Source: Bacillus sp. MM2020_4
GTDB taxonomy: Bacteria; Bacillota; Bacilli; Bacillales; Cytobacillaceae
NCBI RefSeq assembly: GCF_011250555.1
Contig: NZ_JAANMZ010000040.1
Span: forward strand, 1-42,141
DNA: 42,141 nt
Direction of reading: 5' to 3'
Below, one piece after another: positions 1-7,185 of this stretch (position 1 is the first letter of the stretch; each line of letters starts with the position of its first letter). The notes beneath the pieces were generated by a model. That model did no database searches. It was not told where the DNA came from and worked only from the letters and a program-made list of their open reading frames with translations. The position numbers and the translations under genes were made by a program.

Positions 1-83
1 ATTTTATGCTGGCCCTTTGTTGTAAAGATTGGCAATATAGTGGATTTTTACAATAATATAATAGATTTTTTAAATTAGAATAG

Positions 84-89
84 TATAAT
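84..89 (+). promoter_or_regulatory. Possible -10 box for the riboswitch transcript
   Basis: A TATAAT hexamer lies about 55 bases upstream of the riboswitch core. No good -35 hexamer stands 16-18 bases before it, so this is only a candidate promoter. Confidence 0.35.
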
Positions 90-143
90 AGGTTTAGACT
101 AAAATGAGGTACTAATAACTAGGAATAATTACTTATAAAAGAT

Positions 144-226
144 AATGGCAAATTCATTGAAAAATGGAGACGCAAAGCTAAAGGGGCTAACATCAAATTT
201 GATCATGCCAGCCAGTTACCGATGAA
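144..226 (+). promoter_or_regulatory. c-di-GMP-I (GEMM) riboswitch aptamer
   Basis: The stretch carries the conserved GEMM-I features in order: GGCAAA at 147, a GAAA-type loop near 159, the signature GACGCAAAGC near 169, a second stem with GGGGCTAA, and the closing GTTACCGATG near 215-224. Known members bind cyclic di-GMP and control downstream genes, often those of c-di-GMP metabolism, motility or surface structures. Here a terminator follows at once and the next gene is an EAL protein, which fits feedback control of c-di-GMP turnover. The aptamer call rests on motif order; folding was not computed. Confidence 0.85.
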
Positions 227-257
227 AAGACCAATCGGTGTAATTGGTCTTTTTTTT
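227..257 (+). terminator. Riboswitch expression-platform terminator
   Basis: AAGACCAAT (227-235) pairs with ATTGGTCTT (243-251) around a 7-base loop and is followed by a run of T. It starts directly after the aptamer's last conserved bases, so the 3' end of the aptamer and the terminator stem can compete. This makes it a transcriptional on/off switch. Confidence 0.85.
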
Positions 258-285
258 ATGTTTACTATATTAATAAATTTGAATA

Positions 286-2255
286 TTGGGATATGGTGGT
301 GGAAGTTCGTTGGTGGAAGATACAAATAATGCCTTGCAATTAGAGTTGGATCTAAGGAAAGCAATAAAAAGAGAAGAATTTCATTTATATTACCAGCCAA
401 AGCTTGATTTAGTATCGGGTAAAATCATAGGGGTCGAGGCTTTAATTCGGTGGGAGCATCCTGAAAAGGGATTGATTCCACCATTAGCATTTATTCCGTT
501 AGCTGAAGAGACGGGATTGATTATTGAAATCGGAGAGTGGGTCTTGCGTACAGCGTGTTTGCAAAACATCGCTTGGCAAGATGCTGGATACTTACCTATA
601 CTTATGTCTGTCAACCTTTCAGCACGTCAACTGTATCAAGAGAATTTTGTAGACCGTGTAAAAAGTATCATGGAAGAAACCAATCTTGCTCCCGAACACC
701 TTATTTTTGAAATCACAGAGGGAATGATGCTTGATGCATTCCACGCTCCCCGCGTGATAAGGGAATTAAAAAGCATTGGCGTCGAAATTAGCTTAGATGA
801 CTTTGGGACTGGATTTAATTCCCTCCAGTACCTACAGGAGCTTCCAATTGATAAAATTAAAATAGACCAATCTTTCGTTCGAAATTGCCCTCTAGACCTG
901 AATAATGCAACCATTGTAAAGTCCACCATTGAATTAGCCCACCAATTAAAATTGGATGTTATTGCCGAAGGGGTCGAGACCAAGGAACAATTAATTTTTC
1001 TTCAACAAAATCTTTGTAATGTCGGTCAAGGATATCTTTTTAGTAAGCCCTTACCACCAGAAGAATTGGAGAGACAGTTTTATAAAATTGAACAAGTCAT
1101 TCTTCGGGAAGGCATACCGCAAAAGGACAAAGATCAAAAAGAGATGGAAGAAATGGTAGAAAGTACCCGACAGGAATTAGAAGAAACGGTAAGGATGCAG
1201 CAAGGAATGATCTTTAAATTTAAAGAGATGAATGGTAAATTAATCCCTACACTATGCGATGGAAAATTATTGTATCGCATGGGGTTAACTCCTGAACATG
1301 TGGTCGGAAAAGAGTTAAGCGATATCTTTCCGTTAGTTGATGTCAATGATAGGACCGATTATTATCGTCGGGCCCTGGCAGGGGAAGAGAACGTAACGTT
1401 CGAGGCTGAAAAAAACGGGATCTTCATTAAGGTTTCTTTAAGTCCCATTAGGCGAGGTGGAATCGTTACGGAAGTAATTGGTTCTAGTATTGATATTACG
1501 GAACAAAAACGAGTAGAAGAAGCTTTAAGACTAAGGGAATCTCAATATCGTATTATTGCTGAAAGCACGCAAGATCTTATAAGGGTCGTTGATATGAGTA
1601 ATATAGTAGAGTATGCTTCTCCTTCACATAAAAGAGTACTGGGATACGCTGAAGATGCCTATAAAGGGCATTTGATCTTTGAGATGATGCATCCAAACGA
1701 TTGTGCTCGGATTAAACAAGAATACGCCGAAGTAATATTGTCAAAGGCACCGATTCAAACAGAATTTAGATTAAAAAATGCGAATGATGGATGGGTAGAT
1801 TTTGAAGTATATGCTACACCGGTATTTGATGAGTACAAGGAGGTAAACCACCTTGTTATTGTGGCTCGTGATATTACGGAACGAAAGAAATCAGAACAAT
1901 TTACCCAAAAGGTTGAAAAGCTTTCTGTTATTCAACAGCTGGTGAAGGAAATCAATTGGCAAATGGCACCAACCAGGCCATTAAGAAAATAACGGAGGGT
2001 ATTGCTAAAGTAACAGAGGAAATGAATAACGTTACCAAAGCAACAGAGGAACAGACCGCTAAAAGTGAGTTCATTACGCAATCCGTTGAAAATGCAAAAA
2101 GACAGGCAATAGAAATGACTCATTCTCCAAAAGAGGAGTCAATCACTGCGGAGGAAATTTTCAAGGGTATCCTCACTATTAAGGAACAGGTTCACCAAAT
2201 ATCCATTGCTACCGCTGTATATGGTAAAAACCAATTTATTTTCGACAGATTATAG
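286..2255 (+). pseudogene. Truncated and frameshifted EAL phosphodiesterase with two PAS domains
   Basis: The frame open from 286 to 1992 (568 codons) encodes an EAL domain (about residues 15-260), which in this family cleaves c-di-GMP, and then two PAS domains (about 300-410 and 420-535). The EAL signatures EALIRW, FEITEG, DDFGTG, IKIDQSF and AEGVE are all present, so catalytic competence is plausible. The protein starts in what is normally the GGDEF-EAL linker; no GGDEF domain precedes it and there is no convincing ribosome binding site (TTG 286 or TTG 310). After residue 556 the frame ends in junk, while the frame entered at 1956 continues with a helical tail rich in T and E, resembling a methyl-accepting-type segment, to 2255. 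One missing T near 1955-1957 explains this. I read it as a decaying gene, though a sequencing error at the frameshift is possible. Confidence 0.7.
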
Positions 2256-2293
2256 TTTTTTTATACCTATTATTTCTTGCCATGTGAAGATTG

Positions 2294-2563
2294 TCAGATT
2301 TTACTTACAGAAGATTTTCCGCAGCCCCCATGGAATGTCCATGGGGGCGCTTCAGCATCCCCATGGTCTTCCTTTTTATCCATTTTCAATTTTATTAATT
2401 CTTCACCATTAACCATTTTTAATTGATGGCGCAACTTTGTTATGTAATGCATCATTGTCATTCTAACAACAGATGGGTAGAATCGCATCTTGTGCTCCTG
2501 CTCGCATTCCTCTAAATCTAGTTTTTTCACCGCGATCATTCTAGTTCATTCTTCAGTACTCAT
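2294..2563 (-). pseudogene. Small hypothetical protein, possibly interrupted by an early stop
   Basis: An 81-codon frame runs from ATG 2539 to 2294 on the minus strand; I do not recognise the product. A better start, ATG 2563, lies 8 bases behind a strong AGGGGG site in the same frame, but its sixth codon is TGA (2546-2548). The peptide from ATG 2539 is charged with a short amphipathic stretch and no signal peptide. Its C-terminal third crosses an inverted repeat (2325-2347) and looks non-coding. It may be a degenerate small gene or chance. Confidence 0.3.
2325..2347. repeat. Perfect inverted repeat (hairpin)
   Basis: CCCCCATGG (2325-2333) and CCATGGGGG (2339-2347) pair perfectly across 5 bases. 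No T-run follows in either direction, so it is not a clear intrinsic terminator. CCCCATGG recurs at about 2359. Role unknown. Confidence 0.6.
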
Positions 2564-2792
2564 AGTCCAGCCCCCTACATATTGACTATTTTTATAGCCT
2601 TAGGATTTGTTCAGAACTTTGGTCCCCATTAACATGACCTTATAAGCGCAATTAGTGAGAATAGCACAAGGGTATTCAATATAAAGAACAAAACATTCTC
2701 AATAAAGTGAGAAATAATAAGGAAAGGGGAGAAAATTGGAGAAAAAAGGGTGAAAATCACCCCAAATAGGAAAATACGACTAAATTTAGTAG

Positions 2793-2847
2793 TTTTCAAG
2801 TTCGATATATTGAACTATACTCAATTCATAGGTTCTTTAAAAAGAAC
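2793..2847 (+). promoter_or_regulatory. Sigma-A-like promoter overlapped by a SinR-type operator dyad
   Basis: TTTTCA (2793-2798), a 17-base spacer and TATACT (2816-2821) form a plausible sigma-A promoter for the secreted-protein operon that begins at 3046. Directly downstream, about where transcription would start, lies a perfect dyad: GTTCTTT (2832-2838), AA, AAAGAAC (2841-2847). GTTCTYT is the published SinR half-site of Bacillus subtilis. A further AAAGAAC half-site lies at 2683-2689. The dyad is seen directly; SinR as the binder is inference. Confidence 0.55.
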
Positions 2848-2873
2848 AAATCATCCTAGAATATTTAAAAAAG

Positions 2874-2964
2874 AGAAAATAATGTTCGTTAAATCAAACG
2901 TTATTTTCTAACGGTGTGATAAAGGAGGAGGATTACTTCATTACGACTTGCATAGATTTCTATG
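2874..2964 (+). promoter_or_regulatory. Structured 5' leader with an orphan Shine-Dalgarno (STAB-SD-like) sequence
   Basis: The leader between the promoter and gene 3046 is about 215 bases. It holds a hairpin with AGAAAATAA (2874-2882) and TTATTTTCT (2901-2909) as arms, then an AAAGGAGGAGGA sequence (2921-2932) with no start codon at usable distance, then a perfect GCATAG/CTATGC hairpin (2949-2964). Orphan SD sequences in Bacillus leaders (cry3A STAB-SD) are known to stabilise mRNA. Applying that here is inference. Confidence 0.4.
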
Positions 2965-3045
2965 CTTTTATTGTAAGGACTAGCGAGAAAAAACAGTACC
3001 ATCAAACATTACACAAGTCCATAAAGGGGAAAGTGAGGGATCGTG

Positions 3046-3480
3046 ATGAATAAATTTAAAAAATCCATACTGACATTCGTAGCTATTTCCTCAGTTTCTG
3101 TTGTTTCTGTTATGGCAAACCAGGATGTAGCTGCACAACTGGAAAAATGGTATAACACTGCTTACCAGAAAAGCAGTGAGACCACTTTACAGGGAGAAGA
3201 AAAAGGGTTGCGGGAAATAAAAGACACTACTAAAGAACTGCAGCATGTTGTAAAGGATCAAGCTGTGTCCGATATTGGTTCATTCCTACTGACTACACTT
3301 AACCAGTCGAAAGGCAGCATTGAAAACCATCAGAAGGAGTTTCAATCTCGATTATATAAGGCTAAAGCGGAACTTGAGCAAGATGGGTTTGATGTGCACG
3401 CTGAAAATGAAAAAGCGACATTAGATGCTGAAATGACAGCTGATGTGGAAGAAATGCTTTCAGAAGTATTAGGAGAATAG
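3046..3480 (+). CDS. Small secreted protein A of a signal-peptidase-linked operon
   Basis: 144 residues from ATG 3046, 7 bases behind GAGGG; GTG 3043 is an alternative start. The N-terminus is a Sec signal peptide (KFKK, a hydrophobic core, likely cleavage after VMA at about residue 24). The mature chain opens NQD...L-x2-WYN-x4-KS, a motif shared with the next two proteins. The rest is hydrophilic, acidic at the end and predicted helical, with no cysteine, no lipobox and no LPxTG anchor. I do not recognise a family. It is the first gene of a four-gene operon ending in a type I signal peptidase, so a role as an exported structural or accessory subunit is inferred. Confidence 0.8.
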   Translation: MNKFKKSILTFVAISSVSVVSVMANQDVAAQLEKWYNTAYQKSSETTLQGEEKGLREIKDTTKELQHVVKDQAVSDIGSFLLTTLNQSKGSIENHQKEFQSRLYKAKAELEQDGFDVHAENEKATLDAEMTADVEEMLSEVLGE

Positions 3481-3548
3481 GGTATTCCTGAATTTGTTTA
3501 TCGCAAATTCTAAAATATAAAACACAAATAAGAGAGGAAGATTTAAAA

Positions 3549-4316
3549 ATGAAAAAGTCAATTAAAACAAAAGTATTATCAGGTGCAGTAGCAGTAGGAT
3601 TACTTTCAAGTGTAGGAGTAGCATTTGCAAGTACGGATGCAGGAACAAACCTACAAAACTGGTATAATTCACAATTCGGGAAATCGGCAGCATCTATTCA
3701 AACTCAAACTACAAATTATGCTGTGGGAAAAGCACCTGGATTAGTTAACGAATATAACGGACTAAGAACGAATGCTGTTACTAGCATCAATGGAACAAAA
3801 ACTGCTGAAACTGCTGCGGCAAATACAGCTATCAATAATGCTAAAAAGGAACATCTTGATGCATTAGCGGCTCAAAAACTAGCCATTCAAAATCATCTAC
3901 AGAGTCAATTTGACGGCATTCAACAGGCTGCCGACACGATTATTGGCCAAGTAGGGCTCCTGGCCATTGATTACGCAAATAAGGATTTAACAAAACTTAC
4001 TGGTGATAAAGGATCTGCTGCACTGACTTCGTTAACTACTGATTTGAATAAGTCCAGTGATGATGCTGTTAAAGAATTACAAGATGCTATTGACGCAGCA
4101 AAGGCAGATCTTCAATCACAACTTGATAGCGCTACTGCCTCAAGAGTAGATAATATCAAACATATCATCGACAAAAAAATTGATGAACTACGTGGTACTA
4201 TCACTACTAAGAAAAATGAATTAGTAGCAGCTCAACAAAAGCTAATCACTGAAAAGGCTCAGAAACTTCAAGCTCAAGCAGAGGCTGATTTGGCCGCAGC
4301 AGTAGCTGGTATTTAA
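3549..4316 (+). CDS. Ala-rich helical secreted protein B, probable major subunit
   Basis: 255 residues with a clear signal peptide (MKKSIKTK, hydrophobic core, likely cleavage after AFA at about residue 28). The mature N-terminus has D-x4-NL-x2-WYN-x4-GKS, matching proteins A and C. The remaining 200 residues are low in aromatics, rich in A, K, Q and D, and have long heptad-like stretches, especially residues 165-250, suggesting coiled coils. A good AGAGGAAG site precedes ATG 3549. A hairpin right after the gene (4344-4372) could raise its level above that of the downstream genes. No known family was recognised; a fibre- or matrix-forming role is inference from composition and context. Confidence 0.8.
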   Translation: MKKSIKTKVLSGAVAVGLLSSVGVAFASTDAGTNLQNWYNSQFGKSAASIQTQTTNYAVGKAPGLVNEYNGLRTNAVTSINGTKTAETAAANTAINNAKKEHLDALAAQKLAIQNHLQSQFDGIQQAADTIIGQVGLLAIDYANKDLTKLTGDKGSAALTSLTTDLNKSSDDAVKELQDAIDAAKADLQSQLDSATASRVDNIKHIIDKKIDELRGTITTKKNELVAAQQKLITEKAQKLQAQAEADLAAAVAGI

Positions 4317-4343
4317 TAAATATAGGTTATGGAAGCAAACCTG

Positions 4344-4372
4344 GCAGGGTCTCATACTAGTTGAGCCCCTGC
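4344..4372 (+). terminator. Intercistronic hairpin / attenuator
   Basis: GCAGGG-T-CTCA (4344-4354) pairs with TGAG-C-CCCTGC (4362-4372), ten pairs with one mismatch, followed by TGTTTTAA. The T-run is weak, so partial termination or 3'-end protection of the upstream message is more likely than full termination. The next gene's ribosome binding site (AAAGGAGGA) follows directly. Confidence 0.5.
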
Positions 4373-4395
4373 TGTTTTAAAGGAGGACTGAAAGG

Positions 4396-4935
4396 ATGAA
4401 AAGCAGGAAGGAACAATTCAAGCAGAATAAAATCTCAAAGAGGGCAAAGTTACTACTTGGAACTCTTTTTTTAAGCATAGGGGTAGGCAGCAGTATGACC
4501 GTTGCATTTGCAGACCAGGATATCGAGGGATCGTTGGGTAATTGGTTTGCTAATCAACAAGCAAAGTCGATTGAGACCATTGAAAAGGCCATTATGTCTG
4601 AAAAGGAAATTCAACTGCAGCGTTTAAAAAAAGAGTTGCAAATAGAAATGACCAATGCTAAACAGCAGATGGACCAATTCACAAAGAAAGAAAAAGAGCA
4701 ACGGATAAAAGATTTGAAGGCTCATACGGATGAATTAATAAAAAATCTAAAGATTGATAACTCTGCCGAAAAGGCAGCCGTTATAAATCAACTCACAACT
4801 ATCCAAAATGAGGCAATTGGAAAAATGGATACTATCGCAAAAGCTGATAAGGGAGAAAAAGAACCAACCAAGGTGATTGAGGAAACTCCTGTTAAAAAGG
4901 ATGAACAAAAACCAGTAAATGCAGGTGGGAATTAA
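4396..4935 (+). CDS. Charged coiled-coil secreted protein C
   Basis: 179 residues behind an AAAGGAGGA site. A long positively charged N-terminus (about 20 residues) precedes the hydrophobic core, with cleavage likely after AFA at about residue 39. The mature chain begins DQD...L-x2-WF-x4-AKS-x2-TI, the same motif as proteins A and B. It is then almost entirely charged helix (residues 60-150, K/E/Q rich) and ends in a Pro/Lys/Glu-rich tail. Its stop codon overlaps the start of the signal peptidase gene by one base, so the two are translationally coupled. Function unknown; an assembly or anchoring partner of protein B is a guess. Confidence 0.8.
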   Translation: MKSRKEQFKQNKISKRAKLLLGTLFLSIGVGSSMTVAFADQDIEGSLGNWFANQQAKSIETIEKAIMSEKEIQLQRLKKELQIEMTNAKQQMDQFTKKEKEQRIKDLKAHTDELIKNLKIDNSAEKAAVINQLTTIQNEAIGKMDTIAKADKGEKEPTKVIEETPVKKDEQKPVNAGGN

Positions 4936-5480
4936 TGCGAACCGTTGGGGATGAAATACAGTCCGTTGACATTACTTTAAAATCTAGAACAAAGCACATG
5001 TCATCCATACTAAGTTGGATCAAATTTATTATATCTTTAATCGTAGTCATTTTTATTTTCCGATTTGTTTTTGGTATAACAATTATTGATGGAAACTCGA
5101 TGAATCCAACATATGATAATAGGGATGTTGTCCTAACCAGTCATCTGTTCTATAAAGTAGAAAGAAATGATGTTGTGATCGTAAAAAACCAAAGCGGATT
5201 TAATATCATAAAACGAATTATTGCATTACCTGGAGAGACAGTGAGAATAGAGGGTGGCATTGTATATGTAAATGGAAACCCAGTGAAGGAGCCTTTTACC
5301 ACTGGCACATCAAATGATATGCCTGAAACTAAGGTGGAAAAGGGATCCTATTTCATTATGGGAGATAATCGTGCACCAGGTGAAAGTTTGGATAGCCGAA
5401 GTACTGAAATAGGTCAAATATCTAGGGAAGCCATAATAGGGGAAACAATGATCTCTATCATTCCATTTGGGATTAGATAA
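4935..5480 (+). CDS. Type I signal peptidase (S26A, Ser-Lys) dedicated to the operon
   Basis: 181 residues. One N-terminal membrane anchor (about residues 26-48) is followed by the S26 boxes: GNSMNPT with catalytic Ser55, IIKRIIALPGE with catalytic Lys93, and MGDNR...SLDSR at about residues 142-154. Length and boxes match the bacterial (P-type) enzymes such as SipS, not the ER-type SipW found later in this window. The start ATG overlaps the stop of protein C. Signal peptidases are normally housekeeping genes, so tight coupling to three secreted proteins with a common mature N-terminus suggests it processes them. That pairing is inference. Confidence 0.93.
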   Translation: MRTVGDEIQSVDITLKSRTKHMSSILSWIKFIISLIVVIFIFRFVFGITIIDGNSMNPTYDNRDVVLTSHLFYKVERNDVVIVKNQSGFNIIKRIIALPGETVRIEGGIVYVNGNPVKEPFTTGTSNDMPETKVEKGSYFIMGDNRAPGESLDSRSTEIGQISREAIIGETMISIIPFGIR

Positions 5481-5493
5481 GTAAGAAAAATGT

Positions 5494-5523
5494 CTAAACA
5501 ACCCACATTTAAGGGTTGTTTAG
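5494..5523. terminator. Terminator between the signal peptidase gene and brnQ
   Basis: CTAAACAACCC (5494-5504) and GGGTTGTTTAG (5513-5523) form an 11-bp perfect stem. Read on the minus strand it is followed by ACATTTTTC, so it suits brnQ better. It may also stop the plus-strand operon, making it shared by the two convergent units. Confidence 0.7.
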
Positions 5524-5592
5524 CATACTGATGTTGAGGAACAAATAGGTCAATGCCATTCTTGCGGATATTCTCCACTTTCTTCAGTTGGT

Positions 5593-6945
5593 TTAGTTAA
5601 CAGCATCTTTTTTAGCGTTCGTTGGCCAGAAATAGCCAATTATTGCTCCAACTATCGCTGGTAACATCCAGCCAAGCCCAATATCGTAAAGTGGCAATGT
5701 ATCCATGTAGAACGATTTAATGGAATCGAACATAGAGACAGTCGCACGTGGTAAACTGGCGACTAATGTGCTGTAGCCGTCGAAGAAGCTGACACAAAAA
5801 GTGAAAAACATGGCGGATGCATAAACGCTCTGTTTATGGCCGAACAATGAAGAACAAAGGGCTAATACAATCAGGACAATGGCTAACGGATACAATAGCA
5901 TTAAGACTGGTACTGCGTATTGAATAATATTGGTTAACCCGAAGTTGGCAATGATCAATGAGACAAGACACAGTACTAGAACGAAGATTTTATAGCTTAT
6001 TTTTGGAAAAATACTGTGAAAAAACTCGCTGCACGACGTAATCAACCCAATGCTTGTTTTTAAACAGGCAAGGACGATAATAATCGCTAATAAAATAGAG
6101 CCGAAAGATCCGAAATAATGCTGGGCAACGGCTGCAAAAATCAACCCGCCGTTATCGAATGTTCCGATTGCGGATACGCTTGATGCGCCCATATAGGTAA
6201 TCAATCCGTATAGTAGCATCATCAGAACCATGGCGAAAATGCCTGACTTCCATGTGGCTTTCGCGATTGTTCTCGGATCGGTGATGCCTTGTCCCTTAAT
6301 CGCCTGGATGACGACAATCCCAAAGGCAAGGGAGGCGAGCGCATCCATCGTGTTGTACCCTTCTTTAAAACCGGTAATAAAGGCCAGTTCACTATAGTCA
6401 CCAGTCGGCTTACCGAAGTGCCCCATCGGTTTCACGATAGCAATGACAATTAAGATGAATAAAAATAGTAAAAATGCCGGGGTTAAATACTTGCCGATAT
6501 AATCGATAATTTTCGCTGGATTCAATGAGAAATAATAAACGATTGCAAAAAACACAAAGCTAAAAAGCGCGAGATATAAACGGCCGTGCGCTGGGTTCAT
6601 ATACGGTTCAAATCCGACGACGAATGGAACCGTTGCTGTTCGTGGAATGGCGAAAAACGGCCCGATGGTTAAGTAAAGAGCCATGGCGAAGACGACTCCA
6701 AATAAGGGATGGACCCGACCCGCTAAATCACGTAATCCATTACTCCCGGATAAACCGAATGCTAAAATCCCCAAAAATGGTAGACCGATTGCGGTTACAA
6801 GGAAGCCAATTAAAGCCGGCCAAAAGCTCGTACCAGCTAGCTGCCCCATTTGGATAGGGAAGATTAAGTTTCCTGCCCCAAAGAACATGCCGAATAGCAT
6901 TGTACCAATAATGGCATAGGTTGAAAATGATATTTTTTGTTGCAT
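5593..6945 (-). CDS. brnQ: Branched-chain amino acid:cation symporter BrnQ (LIVCS family)
   Basis: 450 residues from ATG 6945, chosen because GGAG lies 8 bases upstream; the longer frame from 6978 has no site. The protein is hydrophobic throughout with about 12 membrane segments. It opens with the family's FGAGNLIFP segment and carries PFFAIPRTATV in the early part. The family imports Leu, Ile and Val with Na+ or H+. It is transcribed alone. Bacillus brnQ genes are commonly under CodY, but I could not find a clear CodY box upstream, nor a T-box leader. Confidence 0.93.
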   Translation of the reverse strand: MQQKISFSTYAIIGTMLFGMFFGAGNLIFPIQMGQLAGTSFWPALIGFLVTAIGLPFLGILAFGLSGSNGLRDLAGRVHPLFGVVFAMALYLTIGPFFAIPRTATVPFVVGFEPYMNPAHGRLYLALFSFVFFAIVYYFSLNPAKIIDYIGKYLTPAFLLFLFILIVIAIVKPMGHFGKPTGDYSELAFITGFKEGYNTMDALASLAFGIVVIQAIKGQGITDPRTIAKATWKSGIFAMVLMMLLYGLITYMGASSVSAIGTFDNGGLIFAAVAQHYFGSFGSILLAIIIVLACLKTSIGLITSCSEFFHSIFPKISYKIFVLVLCLVSLIIANFGLTNIIQYAVPVLMLLYPLAIVLIVLALCSSLFGHKQSVYASAMFFTFCVSFFDGYSTLVASLPRATVSMFDSIKSFYMDTLPLYDIGLGWMLPAIVGAIIGYFWPTNAKKDAVN

Positions 6946-7137
6946 ACCCGTGCTCCTTCTAAGATGAATTCCACCCATTTTAACACCTTTTTTGATAGGA
7001 AGCTATAGCTATTCCCCGCTCCACAATACGTGCGTATCGCTCACCTCGCTAAATAAATGTCAGAAATCCTTTTTTGAAATGGCTTTTTTCATTATAATGA
7101 AATGACTGTCAGGTTGTTCCAATAGAAAAGGAAAAAC

Positions 7138-7172
7138 GAAGCAAAAGAACAGTGCCTTGCTTCACTGCTTCA
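7138..7172 (-). repeat. REP-like hairpin, diverged copy (minus orientation)
   Basis: Read on the minus strand it matches the window's REP-like element with about five changes: arms GAAGCA/TGCTTC around a GTTCT-containing loop, preceded by GAAGCAGTGA. It lies in the 5' leader of the gene at 7186, ending just before that gene's ribosome binding site. Confidence 0.6.
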
Positions 7173-7185
7173 AGGAGGTTATTCC

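Noticed and set aside
1956..2255. Separate 99-codon gene
   Set aside because: It has no ribosome binding site and directly continues the PAS/EAL protein after a one-base shift.
6624..6919. Plus-strand frames inside brnQ
   Set aside because: They are shadows of a strongly supported transporter gene, without ribosome binding sites.
6946..7137. T-box or CodY site before brnQ
   Set aside because: No T-box core or specifier stem, and no 15-base CodY motif with few mismatches, could be found by eye.
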